Of a stretch of DNA of 64,000 nucleotides, positions 13,898-25,044 are shown one piece after another. The notes below the pieces were generated by a model. The model searched no databases, was not told the origin of the DNA, and was given only the letters and a program-made list of their open reading frames with translations. The DNA lies in the NCBI GenBank assembly GCA_964036315.1, contig OZ038482.1, forward strand, positions 11,628,698 to 11,692,697, given 5' to 3'. The DNA is from Acanthosepion esculentum. Lineage: Eukaryota > Mollusca > Cephalopoda > Sepiida > Sepiidae. Numbering within the stretch: the stretch's first letter is position 1; each line of letters starts with the position of its first letter. Position numbers and translations under genes: made by a program.

Positions 13898-14430
13898 ATA
13901 TTGTTGCCATATTTGGTCTAGTGCTTTGGCTATGTATCTAGATATTCTTGACAAAGTCCAAAGAGCTATCTGCAATGTTATAGGTCCTGAACTGGCATCT
14001 TAGGTCCGAACATTTTCTCACCACCATAACATAACTCCCCTGTGCCTATGCTATAAATATTTTCATTGTAATGGTTCAGAAAAGATTTGTTTTTGTACTT
14101 AAACGTCATAAATTTAAGTGCAGTACTAGATTGTCAGCTACGTCTCATAATTTCAATTTTGAAATTGCTAAATATAAATGTAAGTTCTATTCTGATAGTT
14201 TCTTTTCTTGCACTTCTTCCCTGTGGAACTCTTTCGGCTTCTTGTTTTCCAGTTAACTATGATCTTCAAAAATTTAAATGTAACATCAATTTTCACATCC
14301 TGTATTTTTTTATCCTGTTCTTTTTTTCTCAATGACATTTTCTTAGTTTCCTTTCCTCTCAATAACCCCCACCCTGTGCCTTAGTGGCTTTATTTCCTTC
14401 CTTGGTGTGATTTGATAAAAATGTCCTCTC
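13898..14430 (+). mobile_element. LINE-A (Jockey/CR1-type) 3' fragment, copy 1
   Basis: With frameshifts and stops, translation gives the end of an ORF2: LDKVQRAICNVIGPELAS, then a segment around SLWNS and CFPVNYDLQKFKCNIN. This C-terminal 'LWNSLP...FKS' block is typical of Jockey/CR1-like LINEs. The 3' UTR ends in 'ccttagtggctttatttcc' and an A-rich stretch. The same segment recurs at 19345-21425, 23530-23665, 29700-29935, 35008-35165, 35715-36560 and 53525-54515. It is 5'-truncated and inactive. Confidence 0.75.
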
Positions 14431-14789
14431 TGAAACAAATTCTGCTGTAAACATTATCTTATCTATTCTCTTGACTCTGCCTTTTACTGTGTAACCCAGA
14501 TTTTTATCTTTTTAAAACGTTTTCTATCAGCCATGTTTGTTTATTTTTTGGAAGCCAAATAAAGAAATATTTATTCACTGCAGTTTTCTCTGTTCTACTC
14601 CAGGCAAATATGCAGCTGTCTAACTGTTAATGTGCTTATTTGTGCCTGGTTAATGATACTCCTTGCCATTTCTTTTTTTTCCAGTCAGATACAGTTAATG
14701 ATTAATCAAATTAAAACAAGAACTTCACAAACACAACAAAACACTTGTCTGGTCAAATCTCACCTATGCGCTGTTTAAGTTTTATGTAC

Positions 14790-15572
14790 GGTCTATCTGA
14801 AAAGTTTCCATTCAATTACAATATTTTAAAAATCAGCAGTATAGCATGGATGTAACTTGGTAACTAATCAGAGGGGACCTTACCACATATTTATAAGCAG
14901 AAACTCTCCTGCAGGGTTACTCAGCAGTAAGATGCTGTGAAATGAGTGAGTGTATTCTGTTTTTACTTCAAACAATTTCAGTAATTACTACAGGCAACTG
15001 TCCAAGATGTGATTAGGGGATTATTCTATGAGTAAAGTTCAGAAAAAAATGTTTGTTATTGGGTTTTAAACTTGTCTGGAGACCCAATGAAAGTGATCCA
15101 AATTTTGGCAGCTCTTTGACAATACTAGAAATTATTAAAAATATCCTGAATGCATCATTATAACTAAATCATTAAATCATCAAAACTATTAAAAAATATC
15201 CTGAATACATCATTAAAAAAATAAATCATCAAAATTAATTAATTAAAACTATTAAAAAATATCCTGAATACACCATTAAAAAAATTAAATCATTAAAACT
15301 ATTAAAAAATACTGAACACATACAGTCTACAGTCAAAGTAAATATGTGATTGATAATGCAATAATTAGAAGATCTAATGATTCCACAGATTTTCTGGAAT
15401 GGATGCAGTCATTTTAAATATCTCGACTGTCAGTTCTCCACATTATGTGCAGGGTTTGTTGGCAAAACATTATATTTAGACAGGACTATCATCAGCCTTG
15501 TACAGTTCTGATTTATTTTCCTTCATCTTCTATTTTTTCCCCAAAGCTAAAATGTCCATTGAAATGGGTGTA
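14790..15572 (+). repeat. unclassified interspersed element B, copy 1, with internal VNTR
   Basis: Nearly identical to 21950-22857, from 'gtttccattcaatta' to 'gctaaaatgtccattgaaa', after which the two loci diverge. It contains a short coding-like stretch (SKVQKKxLL) and an AT-rich VNTR whose unit reads roughly 'aaaactattaaaaaatatcc' plus 'tgaatacaccattaaa' (15135-15312 here). The leading 'tctgaaaagtttcca' recalls ends of some DNA transposons, but I see no inverted end and do not assign a class. Confidence 0.7.
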
Positions 15573-15736
15573 GTATGTGACTCAAGCCTGGAAATACCAT
15601 TTAGTCTGGATTGAATTGAAAGGCAATCAGGAGCTGATCTGTGGTGACCCCAATAAATATTGGCTCATTTTAAGAGATACTAAAATAAGCATTGTGCTCA
15701 GTGTCACATTGGAATATCAAATAAACTATGCCTTAA

Positions 15737-16042
15737 AGTGTTGACCTAGAAGGTGACCTGAAAGCCACCAAATGCAGAATCAAAGAATGGAAGAAAGTTA
15801 ACCCAGGTTCAACTTTGGATATATGCACACAAGCCAACCAGATGACAGGAAGATATAAATGCCCAATCAACAAGGGAAAGGTAGAATTGCTTATATCCTT
15901 ACAACATTGTCAAATGTTCAAAGAAGTCCCTGAAAAACGACACACCGTCATGACCAATTTGAATTTGATAGCATCCAGAAATGAAGAAACAAATAATTTT
16001 ATGTATGAAAGATTTTGTCATATTCTCATCAGGCGTTACTAA
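15737..16042 (+). pseudogene. coding-like remnant of about 101 codons, unknown family
   Basis: An uninterrupted frame following a TAA at 15734, beginning SVDLEGDLKATKCRIKEW and including LDICTQANQMTGRY and MTNLNLIASRNEE. Composition is balanced and charged with few low-complexity runs, unlike the AT-rich shadow frames nearby. It begins about 165 bp after the end of element B copy 1 and has no counterpart at the second copy. I do not recognise the family. It could be a transposon protein fragment or a decayed exon; no splice sites or promoter are apparent. Confidence 0.35.
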
Positions 16043-16549
16043 GATTACACCCATTCAATAATTAAGAAGGCAATAGATTAAAAGTTAAATCCTGATATAT
16101 ACAGAGCTTAGTATGGCACATGGCCAATTCAAAAGCCAGATTGGTGATGCTCATTACTACAAAATGATGAGAGAATAATTTCAAGCCAATTTTATTTTAT
16201 ATGAAAATTCACACAATACAAGGCCCAAGAGTCACTGCGGATAGAGTGTTACTGTTAAAATGGTGATGAGGAATGAAGTGTGTAACATGAATGAAAAAGT
16301 TAGGATTTGAAAATTTTGAGGATAAAGAGGACTGACTCTTGATTTTCAGAACATGGACGGGACTAGAGTAGCTGACAGTGAGAATCCCAAAAGAGGAATT
16401 TTAAGAAAACTTTGAAAAGTGGAAGTGACATTGAAACCATTGCTCTAGATTCTTTGCTTTTTCATTAAATGATTAGATGATTTTAAAATATAATGGTAAT
16501 ATGAGCCAATGCCTTATAAAGAAAAATTTGGTATTCATTGACTGACCAG

Positions 16550-17320
16550 CGAGTACTGTTTTCAGTTGAATTTTATAAAATCTCTCTTTAAACACGTTTC
16601 TTAGGAAAACAGGTTTCACAAGCCCAGTAGCTGTTATCGTTCTTCCCAGGATTTTGATGGCGTTTTCCTTCTGAACCTTCTATTTGAAGTGTTGTGGAAT
16701 ATTAACATCTTGATTATGTCATTTTCTCTTTGAGTTGCATGTGCTATCCAATTTAATTGTTGCCACTGTTGGTAGTCCTAAAGTGATGTTGTTTCACTTA
16801 TTTGGTACAGTTCTTTTTGTGATTCTGTAGCACCAGTCCACAATGTTCCAAGAACAATTATTTGCCAAGACCTTCATGCTTTACTGAGTCAAAGCCTTTC
16901 TCCTTCCATTGATATTAGGAAGTGATTGTATAAAGCTGACAGTTTAGATATTTCTGAATGAATTTGCTTGACATAACATCAATATGAAAGTATTAATCGG
17001 ATGAGGTTATTTAAGAACATAACTTAAGTTTTCAGGTTGATGTGTAGCAATTTGCAGTGTTGAGCAAAACTACCTCGGACACAGCCAATTCTATGTTCAA
17101 TTCTCTTTTCTCTTAGACCAAATTTGTTATAACTCAATCATATGTTGTGGTATCTGAAATGTTTAGTATTTACTATTTCAACATCCTGAATTTTTATGAT
17201 GGATTCAAGGTAGGTGCCATCATTGCTTTCATTCCAATTCCAGATCAAAGTTTCTGTTTTGGAAAGGTTTTTCTTGCATCACATTTCTTGAAGCACCTGA
17301 CTGTTAAAGATCATTCTTAT
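16550..17320 (-). mobile_element. degraded LINE (LINE-C) ORF2 C-terminal remnant
   Basis: Reverse-strand translation with several frameshifts gives SKTETLIWNWNESNDGTY near 17240 and, further on, EELYQISETTSL and QLNWIAHATQRENDIIKML around 16700-16820. This order (spacer after the RT palm, then 'xLxxxIxxRQxxWxxHxxR') is the C-terminal end of a non-LTR ORF2. It is distinct from LINE-A and LINE-E. Many stops; inactive. Confidence 0.5.
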
Positions 17321-18640
17321 TCCAACTATAAATATGTATGTCATCAGCACCACACCCCACCCTTATCATCAGTACAGGGCAGAAGAGATTAAATTAGACT
17401 AGAGCTCTCATTTTCACCTTGTCTTAATGTTTTCTTATTGGAGTCCTTGCCAGACATAATGCTTGACCCATGAAGAGAAAAGTTGAATCCTTCACATCCT
17501 CATGGGAAGAAAGCCAAAGGTCCAAAGAAAGTCCCACAAAAAAAACAAATTAACATCAACCATGAGTCTAAGTCCCAAAGAGACTAAATAATAATTGTAT
17601 GTATGAATGATTGAATATATTCCAAGATTTCAGAACATCGACAAGATTAAGGAGAATGAGATGAAAGCAGCTGATGCTAATCCCCCCAAAAATTTGTCAA
17701 TAATTTTAAAAAGGGACACTGGAATAAATTTCTGAGGTCCCAACATGGGTACTTTAAAAGTGACTAAGGTACCATTGTCTACTTTTTCATTAAACTGAAA
17801 TGGCTGGATGCTTTTATGAGGAAGTTTATATCTTTCTGCTTTTGTGGTGTCTGTGTCTTTCCATTACTTAGCGACCCAATGATGACACAGACTCCATTAC
17901 AGAAATAACTCTTCAGTAAGTCAATCTACGCTATGAATTTAGAGACAGCCAAAATTTGATTAGCAGATCAAGGAGATGACAGAAAGACATCTTAGTGAAT
18001 GTTAAATATCTCTAATCAAAATTGAAATACTTACAATTCAGATCTTCAGGCTTATATTTCTATCCATGATTGGCATTAAGATTTTTTTTTTAATTTCACT
18101 TAATGTCTTTAGGAAAATAACTTTCAAACTTTCTTTAAATAAATATTTCCAAAATTCTTGTCCTAAATAAAAATAATTTTTAAACTTAAGAAAATATGAA
18201 AATAAAAACATTTATTTAACTCTATATTGCTGTTGTGGAATTATTTTAATAAATATGTATTTTTTTTTTGGTAGAAAGAATTATTGCAAAGTTGGCCTTC
18301 CTTATATTTTTGGTCAGTGATTCTCATGTGTACATTTTGGAGCATTGACAAAAAAATGTATAAAAAAAAGAAAAGCTTCTTTGCCGAACCAAAACTGTAA
18401 GATTATTTTTAGTGTTTCAAATTTTGGTGAAATAGCTTCCAGGATATCATTTTATTTTTGTTAATTAAGCTTTTGGCATATTTTCTTCTTTAAGAAAAAT
18501 ATTATATAAACCATAAAAGGTTCAAAATGAAATTTCTTCCTTCTTAATCTCACCGTACATCAACAGAAGAAACGGAAAAAAATCATTATATAAATTTGTC
18601 TTAAAACTGAAATAATACGTAAACATAGCTCCAGTACAAA
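17321..18640. other. AT-rich interval, no gene seen
   Basis: Contains A/T homopolymers and short AT runs. A weak resemblance between 16340-16470 and 17625-17815 (both containing 'tttcagaacat' and 'ctttttcattaaa') may mark two decayed copies of one element. No ORF of recognisable family. Confidence 0.4.
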
Positions 18641-18651
18641 CTCCTCCTATT

Positions 18652-18885
18652 TAATTCCAGTACTTTACAAAGTGTGAGATTTCTTTTTGACAATGATGTT
18701 CACTCTGTACAAGACCCAATAGCCACTCAAGGTAGAGGCACAGTTTATGGGGATGTGTAGAGAAGATAATGGTTAACCCTACACTTAAACAGGCCAAGAT
18801 TGTAGTGATCGGTGAATCATCCTCATGGTAGTTGGTTCCACAAAGTAACAGTTCATGAGAAGATGCTGCTCGATAGTCCATATTA
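18652..18885 (-). repeat. interspersed element P, copy 1
   Basis: Matches 62170-62405 in the same orientation over about 230 bp, including 'aagataatggttaa', 'gatcggtgaa/gatcagggaa' and 'ggttccacaa'. Both copies translate to related peptides on the minus strand (around LGLTIIF and VGLTIIF), but the similarity is at DNA level and includes indels, so this looks like a non-coding repeat rather than a gene family. Confidence 0.55.
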
Positions 18886-19118
18886 ACCAAAACAATAGAC
18901 ACCTGAGGATAGAGGGTACTTGGTCAAAATGTTGTGACTATAATAACGCCTATAAGAACAATAGTTTGAAATAATAAAATTATAAAAGAAATGAGTTTGA
19001 TCATCACTTGGTATATCAGTGTCATTGACCTTTTGCCAGACTAGTTTAAAATTCATAAATATTTTGGAAAACTTACCATGGAGGTGTGAGTTTGATCTTC
19101 ACTGGATGCCCCAGCAAA

Positions 19119-19120
19119 GC

Positions 19121-19148
<28 letters not shown>
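19119..19148. repeat. (AT)n microsatellite
   Basis: About 15 AT dinucleotides directly after 'gcccc agcaaagc'. Confidence 0.9.
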
Positions 19149-19151
<3 letters not shown>

Positions 19152-19469
19152 ATATTTTAAAAAGAAGATAAACCACAAACGTTTTTGGTTGAAATGTGAA
19201 TTTTTTTTTATTTTAAAATATATATTATACCCTATTTTCCATAATTCTGCTTCATGTGTTTCAGGTTTTGTGACCTTCTTCAAGCAAAGAGTAGATATTT
19301 CCATATATTATAAAAATGAATGATAGTGATTCAAATATCTTTCTACTCTTTGCTTTTTAGCATAGAACTTGGTTACATCTAGCAATTTCAGCAGTGAAAT
19401 TATGAAATCTAGCTTACCAATCTAATACTATGCTTAAATTTGTTAAGTTGAAGTACTAAGGAAGAAAGT

Positions 19470-19691
19470 AATATTTATTTTGAATAATACAAAAATATGG
19501 CACAAGGCCAAAAGACTGGGGGATTGGGGAATGCTGGTCTTCAATCTGACTTGTCCTAAACTTAGCTAGCCACAATTACTTAGCTAAAAAACCACAGTAT
19601 TCCTTAAACCAAAAACAAAGCATTCTTACTACAGTCACCATAATATCTCTAAGTCTCTATGTAGACCTAACTAGTTTCCCATAGTACCAAT
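19470..19691 (-). mobile_element. 222-bp insertion in LINE-A with 9-bp target duplication
   Basis: 'gaagaaagt' lies on both sides (19461-19469 and 19692-19700) at a point where the LINE-A copy at 36020-36050 is uninterrupted. On the minus strand the insert ends 'caaaataaatatt', an AATAAA-like signal next to the duplication, as expected for a reverse-transcribed 3' end. It contains 'ggcacaaggccaaaagact', recalling cephalopod SINE sequence. Class not determined. Confidence 0.6.
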
Positions 19692-20427
19692 GAAGAAAGT
19701 TCATCAGAGCAACTACCATGAAAATATTTGTAGAAAAGACACATGGTAGCTATGTTACAGCAGTGGGAAAGTGACTGAAGTTAAGATGCCACATCAGGAC
19801 CAAGAATGTTGCAGATTCTTCTTTGTATTTTGTCAAGAATCTCCAGATACAAAGCAGAAGCATCAGACCAGACGTGGTGGCAGCTGTATTTGATGCATGG
19901 ACTTATGAGTAAGATAGTTTCCGGTGAGAAAAAAATTGTCTAGTGCAACATTGTGAAGCAGCAGACTTAGCAATTGATCCAATATAATCATACCACTTCA
20001 TGTGAGTAAAAATCATGAGACTAAGAAGCTGCAGTAAGTTGCATGCCTGGAGGTTAGCATCAGCCATAAAGTTTCTTTATGATGATTAGCAGTTTCATTT
20101 TAGAGCTACTTCTTGCCCCAGTTAACAAAACTGAAGACCATCTTTGAAATCAACTACCAACTTGATTTTACCAAACCCATCAGACTTACTATTAAAACAA
20201 GAGTAAATAGTTGTGTCATCAGCAAAGATACCGAGCCAAGAACTAATGACATTGGGAAGATTATTGATGAAAATAATGAATAAAGTAAATCCAAGAATAG
20301 CGCCCAGTGGGATGCAAAACAATCAAGAGGACTTGCCATTCAAGAGGACTTGCCATGCAATGATTTGATAAGAAAGATTGAATGGAATCAAAGAGACAGC
20401 CAGAGACACCATAACCCTTCAAGTTGT

Positions 20428-20874
20428 TTTGTTTGTTTGTTTGTTTGGGGTTTTATGGCATATCAACCACTATGGGTTATTTAATGCCAGATCCAGTATT
20501 TACTAGATATATCAAAAACGTATAGTTGGCAACATCATTGTTTCAAAAACATATAGCTGGCAACATCATTGTTTCAAAAACGTATAGCTGGCAACATCAT
20601 TGTTTCCCATCACATTTTAGGGGTAAGGTGTTAGTATATTTAGTGTAGGGTTTGGGAGGGAAAGTTAATTGTAAGTTGTAGTTGTTTTGGGATGGGTTAG
20701 ATGTGATGGGGCATGACATGACCAGCTGATTGATCAGATCGACAGCCTTTTGGTTGGACATAGTTTATCATCATACCCAGGACGTGGATGTAGTTTATCG
20801 TCATACCCAGGATGCGGATGTAGTTTATCGTTGTACCCAGGATGCGGATGTAGTTTATCGTCGTACCCAGGACG
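20428..20874 (-). mobile_element. minisatellite-headed retroposon ('MHR'), copy 1, 12-bp TSD
   Basis: Flanked by a perfect 12-bp duplication 'ccttcaagttgt' (20416-20427 and 20875-20886) that splits LINE-A RT motif A cleanly. On the minus strand it starts with four degenerate 30-bp repeats ('tacccaggatgcggatgtag' on plus, 20760-20872). It continues through a different middle with a 31-bp unit three times (20514-20606, 'tagctggcaacatcattgtt'), and ends with the family tail 'ataacccatagtggttgata' plus 'tgccataaaac' and a (CAAA)n run. Non-coding. Confidence 0.85.
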
Positions 20875-21469
20875 CCTTCAAGTTGTAAAGAAGACCAGTG
20901 TTCCAAAATTTGTCAAATACCTTTGAGATTTCTAATGCAACAGTCCATGTTATACCATTCTTATCTATAGCTTTCAATGTCAATACATTTGTGGTGTGCT
21001 TAGAGAAGTGAAGCCATATTGTTTGTTTGAAAAGAAAAAGACTCTGTGAGGTGAGATATTTAACTTATTTATTTCTCATACTTTGCCAAAGTGAGGTAGA
21101 AGACAAATAGGTTGATAGTATGAAGGATCAGATGATTTGCCAGAGTTCTTAAAAACAGGAAAAACAGAAGAGGCTTTCTAACAAAGTGGAAAGCTAGAAG
21201 CAGTAAGGCTTGTATTGTAGAGCTGGAAGCTAACTGGAGTCATTTCAGGGGCACATTTCTTAAGGGAAATTGTAGAGATATCATCAAGTGCACATTCTTT
21301 TTGGAGATCAAGTTTGGAGATGATAGCCAAAATTATGGACAGAGTAATATGCATGTCTCACAGAGACTTAATTCTACATTGAAAGTTAGGTAGAGTCAAG
21401 AGTTGAATGAGAAGAAAACTTGTGAACATAGCATTCTGCTTACCATTCTTTTATATTTTTTTTTACACA

Positions 21470-21735
21470 TGTTTATCCTAGTAACATATGTTGAAACTCT
21501 GGTTCTTGTCTGACCACTGAAATTAAGCAATATTGACCTTATTCAATGGGTGATCACTTGGCAACATCAGGTGCTGTAAGCTTGGATGTGCATGTAGTGT
21601 AATAGATAATGGCTTCGAATGAGAATTCCGAGAGCTGAGTTTGAATTCCATTCAGGTTTGTTATGGTCACTTATGCGCAAATTCTCTTCAAAAAGATATG
21701 CCTCCACCTCTTCTTCCCAAACTTAACCTAATATT
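21470..21735 (+). mobile_element. 5S rRNA-derived SINE, copy 1
   Basis: The first 120 bp follow 5S rRNA order: 'aacatatgttgaaactctgg', 'gaccactgaaattaagcaa', 'caatgggtgatcac' and 'caggtgctgtaagcttgg'. The body then shifts to a SINE tail ('ggtttgttatggtcacttat', 'gcgcaaattctcttc'). A genuine 5S gene would end at about 120 nt with a T run; here the tail continues and the 5S part is mutated, so it is a 5S-headed SINE copy. Confidence 0.8.
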
Positions 21736-21949
21736 CACTTGCAAAAAAAAAAATTATACATTCTAAAAAATATCTTTTGGTTTTAAATAACCTACAAATG
21801 GTTGATGAATCATAAAAATCAAACAATCAACTCTTACAGTTGCCTTCAGTAGTCATGAGAACAAAATGTGTGAGTTTATACCATGTTTGTATCAGTCTTT
21901 GATGACGTTTTCAATTATTACTAGCTGACACAAAGGGGCACCAGTCTGG

Positions 21950-22857
21950 AATGTTTCCATTCAATTAGAATGTTTTAAGAATCAGCAGTATAGCATGGAT
22001 GTAACTTGGTAACTAATCAGAGGGGACCTTACCACATATTTATGAGCAGAAACTCTCCTGCAGGGTTACTCAGCAGTAAGATGCTGTGAAATGAGTGAGT
22101 GTATTCTGTTTTTACTTCAAACAATCTATTCAGTAATTTCTACAGGCAACTGTCCAAGATGTCATTAGGGGATTATTCTATGAGTAAAGTTCAGAAAAAA
22201 AATTTGTTATTGGGTTTTAAACTTGTCTGGAGACCCAATGAAAGTGATCCAAATTTTGGCAGCTCTTTGACAATGCTAGAAACTATTAAAAATATCCTGA
22301 ATACATCATAAAAAAATAAATCACTAAATCATCAAAACTATTAAAAAATACCCTGAATAAATCATTAAAACTATTAAAATATCCTGAATACACCATTAAA
22401 AAGAAATCATTAAAATTAAATAATTAAAACTATTAAAAAATATCCTGAATACACCATTAAAAAAATTAAATAATTAAAACTATTAAAAATATCCTGAACA
22501 CACCATTAAAAAAATTAAATCATTAAAAATAAATAATTAAAACTATTAAAAAATATCCTGAATACACCATTAAAAAAATTAAATCATTAAAACTATTAAA
22601 AATTACTGAACACATACAGTCTACAATCAAAGGAAATATGTGATTGACAATGCAATAATTAGAAGATCTAATGATTCCACAGATTTTCTGGAATGGATGC
22701 AGTCATTTTAAATATCTCAACTGTCAATTCTCCACATCATGTGCAGGGTTTGTGGGCAAAACATTATATTTAGACAGGACTATCATCAGCCTTGTACAGT
22801 TCTGATTTATTTTCCTTCATCTTCTATTTTTTCCCCAAAGCTAAAATGTCCATTGAA
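21950..22857 (+). repeat. unclassified interspersed element B, copy 2, with expanded VNTR
   Basis: Same element as at 14790-15572 but about 120 bp longer, because the internal repeat (22270-22610) has more units. Homology stops at the same point ('atgtccattgaaa'). A 70-codon frame at 22099-22311 runs through the conserved part, but its counterpart in copy 1 is shifted, so coding status is doubtful. Confidence 0.7.
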
Positions 22858-23017
22858 AAGTATATAGTTACCAAAGCTAACATGTTGGTATGGCCAGAAA
22901 AAGTGATTCTTTTAGTTATCGTGGCTGAACATGCAAGTGTGAACAAAGGAGAAGATATTTATTATTACTATAAACATTATATACAGAAGATATATCACAA
23001 AATGGTTCTCAGCTTGA

Positions 23018-23285
23018 TTGTTTTAGTTCCACGTGCCATGCCTCTTCCAGATGTCTCGGTTATTTCAGAAGAAGCATGGCACATGGAACTAGAACAATCT
23101 ACCCCGGTGGATGAAATGAAGTATTCAGTTTGAAATTCCAATCAACTGAAGGAGGCCAGAGCCTACAACAGCAGAAACTTTGTGAATATGGCAATGAAGA
23201 TGAGGATAACAGTCCAAATAATTTAAATAATGCAAGTAATCATAATACCTCATCTTAGGGATATAGACATACATCCTAGTTTTTT
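23018..23285 (+). mobile_element. SINE-T copy with inverted internal segment at its 5' end
   Basis: 23018-23040 ('tagttccacgtgccatgc') and 23076-23098 ('gcatggcacatggaactaga') are inverted repeats of each other. The left arm and loop are an inverted piece of SINE-T body. The right arm starts a plus-strand body running through 'ggaggccagagcctacaaca', 'gatgaggataacagtcc' to the family end 'cataatacctcatcttaggg'. No clear TSD seen. Confidence 0.65.
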
Positions 23286-23529
23286 TAAACAGGGAAATAA
23301 TGTCTTCCAACTTAGAGATTGAAAGTCTTAATAAAGAAAAGGATTTCTGGTTGAAAGGCATGTTTTCTTTATAAAGATTTTTCAATCTCTAGGCTGGTAG
23401 CCATTAATTTCACTATTTAAAGACATAGGGATATCTACTCAAACATGTGTACCCATTAAATATGATTATAATATTGAAAATAATAAGTCAGATTCATTAA
23501 TTGCTCAAAAATTACTCTGTTTATGTTTC

Positions 23530-23665
23530 AGGTCTTCTTAATTCCTATTCTTTGATTGTTCTCTTCTTAATAATGCTTTTCTTTTTCTCATATTCTTTCA
23601 CACTCAGTAATATTCTGGATCTTAGTGGCTTTACTGCCTTACTTGGAGAAAAATGATTAAAAAAA
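23530..23665 (+). mobile_element. LINE-A 3' UTR fragment
   Basis: 'cttcttaattcctattcttt' to 'cttagtggctttactgcctt' followed by an A-rich end matches the 3' UTRs at 14300-14430 and 54260-54515. No coding part is present. A 40-bp minus-strand LINE-A scrap ('ggaggttagcatcagccata') lies at 23878-23905. Confidence 0.65.
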
Positions 23666-24039
23666 CAGGTATAACAATAAAGTTAGCAGACATCGCCTTA
23701 AAAAGAGTAAAAGCACCTATCTTAAAAAGGGAAAGTTTAAAACATACACAATTCACAAAGATAAATAACAAATGGTCACATTAAAAGGCAGAAATTGGAA
23801 AGTTACCAAATATAAAGACAAGATGTTATAGTTAACTAAGTAATACAATGCAAATCAGGTGCAGTGAGTTGCATTACTGGAGGTTAGCATCAGCCATAAA
23901 GTTTTAATAAAATTTTTAAAAAAATAACATCAACATTCTCTCTGGCAGAGATGAGTGATGTTCTAGAAATATTACACAAAATAATTGTTGTACTTCAAAA
24001 AGTGAAACATAAAACATTGGCAAAGACGACATGATAATT

Positions 24040-24535
24040 GACAGGATTCTGTTTGAAATTCTGTGAAGTTACCTGAAGAAGACCCAACAAACAAAATGTT
24101 GGGATAATAACAAAGAAAGATAAGGACAATAGTCAGAGAGTAAATAATGTTTTCTTTCTTCTAATTTGTTTTTTTACCAATTGTTCCTGAAGAGTTGATT
24201 ATAATTTACAAATAATTGTCCCATTGAAGGAAAAACAGGTGAGCAATAGCAGTACTAAATAAGAATGAGACAAGACGCCCCTTAGAAATGAAAAGTAGAA
24301 CGAGAATAATTCACCCTCATGTATTAAATAAAGGATTCAATTCAAAATTTCCTGAAGACTGCCCATAATGTCTGAAGAAGGTCAGAAGGCATGATAACTG
24401 AAAGGTTGTGATAATGACAACAAAAATGAGTGTAAATAATATTATCTTCTCTCTTCTAATTTCTTTTATCAATTGTTCCTGAAGAGTTGATTATAATTTT
24501 CAAACAATTATCTCACTGAAAGAAAATTTCTCTAA
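24040..24535 (+). repeat. tandem duplication, period about 291 bp
   Basis: 24042-24230 and 24333-24521 are diverged copies: both run from 'aggattc' through a SINE-T-like tail ('gataatgacaacaaaaatga') to 'caattgttcctgaagagttg' and 'attataattt'. A further SINE-T-like tail lies at 24715-24860. Confidence 0.6.
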
Positions 24536-24714
24536 TTTATGAATTAACTTTTCAGCGATTTCAGTTATACGACAGATATTATGTAGCTAATAATTTAGAC
24601 CTTCAAGTATTTCTTTGAAGCAGATCTATGTTAAACTTGTCTTCATCTTGTCTAAAATAGCTCTGATTTAATCTAAATAGCATCTAACATTTGAAAAGTT
24701 ATGTGAATATGATA

Positions 24715-24860
24715 ATTGACAGGATTCAGTTAAAATTTCCCTGTAAGTTACCCAGATGGATACACACCTGTAAAAGGTCAGAGGACATAATGGCTGAAAC
24801 ATTGTGATAATAACAACAAAGATGAGGACATTAGTTCAAATGTAAATAATAGTACCAGAC
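24715..24860 (+). mobile_element. degenerate SINE-T tail
   Basis: 'gacaggattcagttaaaatt', 'aaaggtcagaggacataatg', 'gctgaaacattgtgataata' and 'gatgaggacattagttc' follow the SINE-T order (compare 46301-46646 reversed). The head is missing. Confidence 0.5.
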
Positions 24861-25044
24861 CTTTTGAAAAGAAAAGAGAGAAATTTCACAAAAGATCTGC
24901 AAGCACAGCTATTTGCTAAGAGTGTACAGAAATGTACCTTAAAAATTAATTCTTGGAGAAGTTATTCTGCTTTATGAAATTAAAAACCTTAGCAACTGTC
25001 ACACGTGTGTAAATTAATCCTAGATGAAAAAGAAACCATACAAA

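Larger units (their letters stand above)
19345..21425 (-). mobile_element. LINE-A copy 2: long ORF2 reverse-transcriptase region with two nested insertions
   Basis: Reading the minus strand from 21425 downwards gives successive RT blocks: ALDDISTISLKKCAPEM, VFPVFKNSGKSSDPSYYQPI, KQYGF, then 'LEISKVFDKFWNTGLL' (motif A). There the sequence is interrupted by the retroposon at 20428-20874. It resumes with LEGLWCLWLSL, GIFADDTTIYSC (the F/YADD catalytic motif, 20122-20322) and VDFKDGLQ, then the 3' spacer. A second insertion sits at 19470-19691. Frameshifts and stops throughout mean it is dead. This is the longest RT record in the window and identifies the other LINE-A fragments as the same family. 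Confidence 0.8.
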
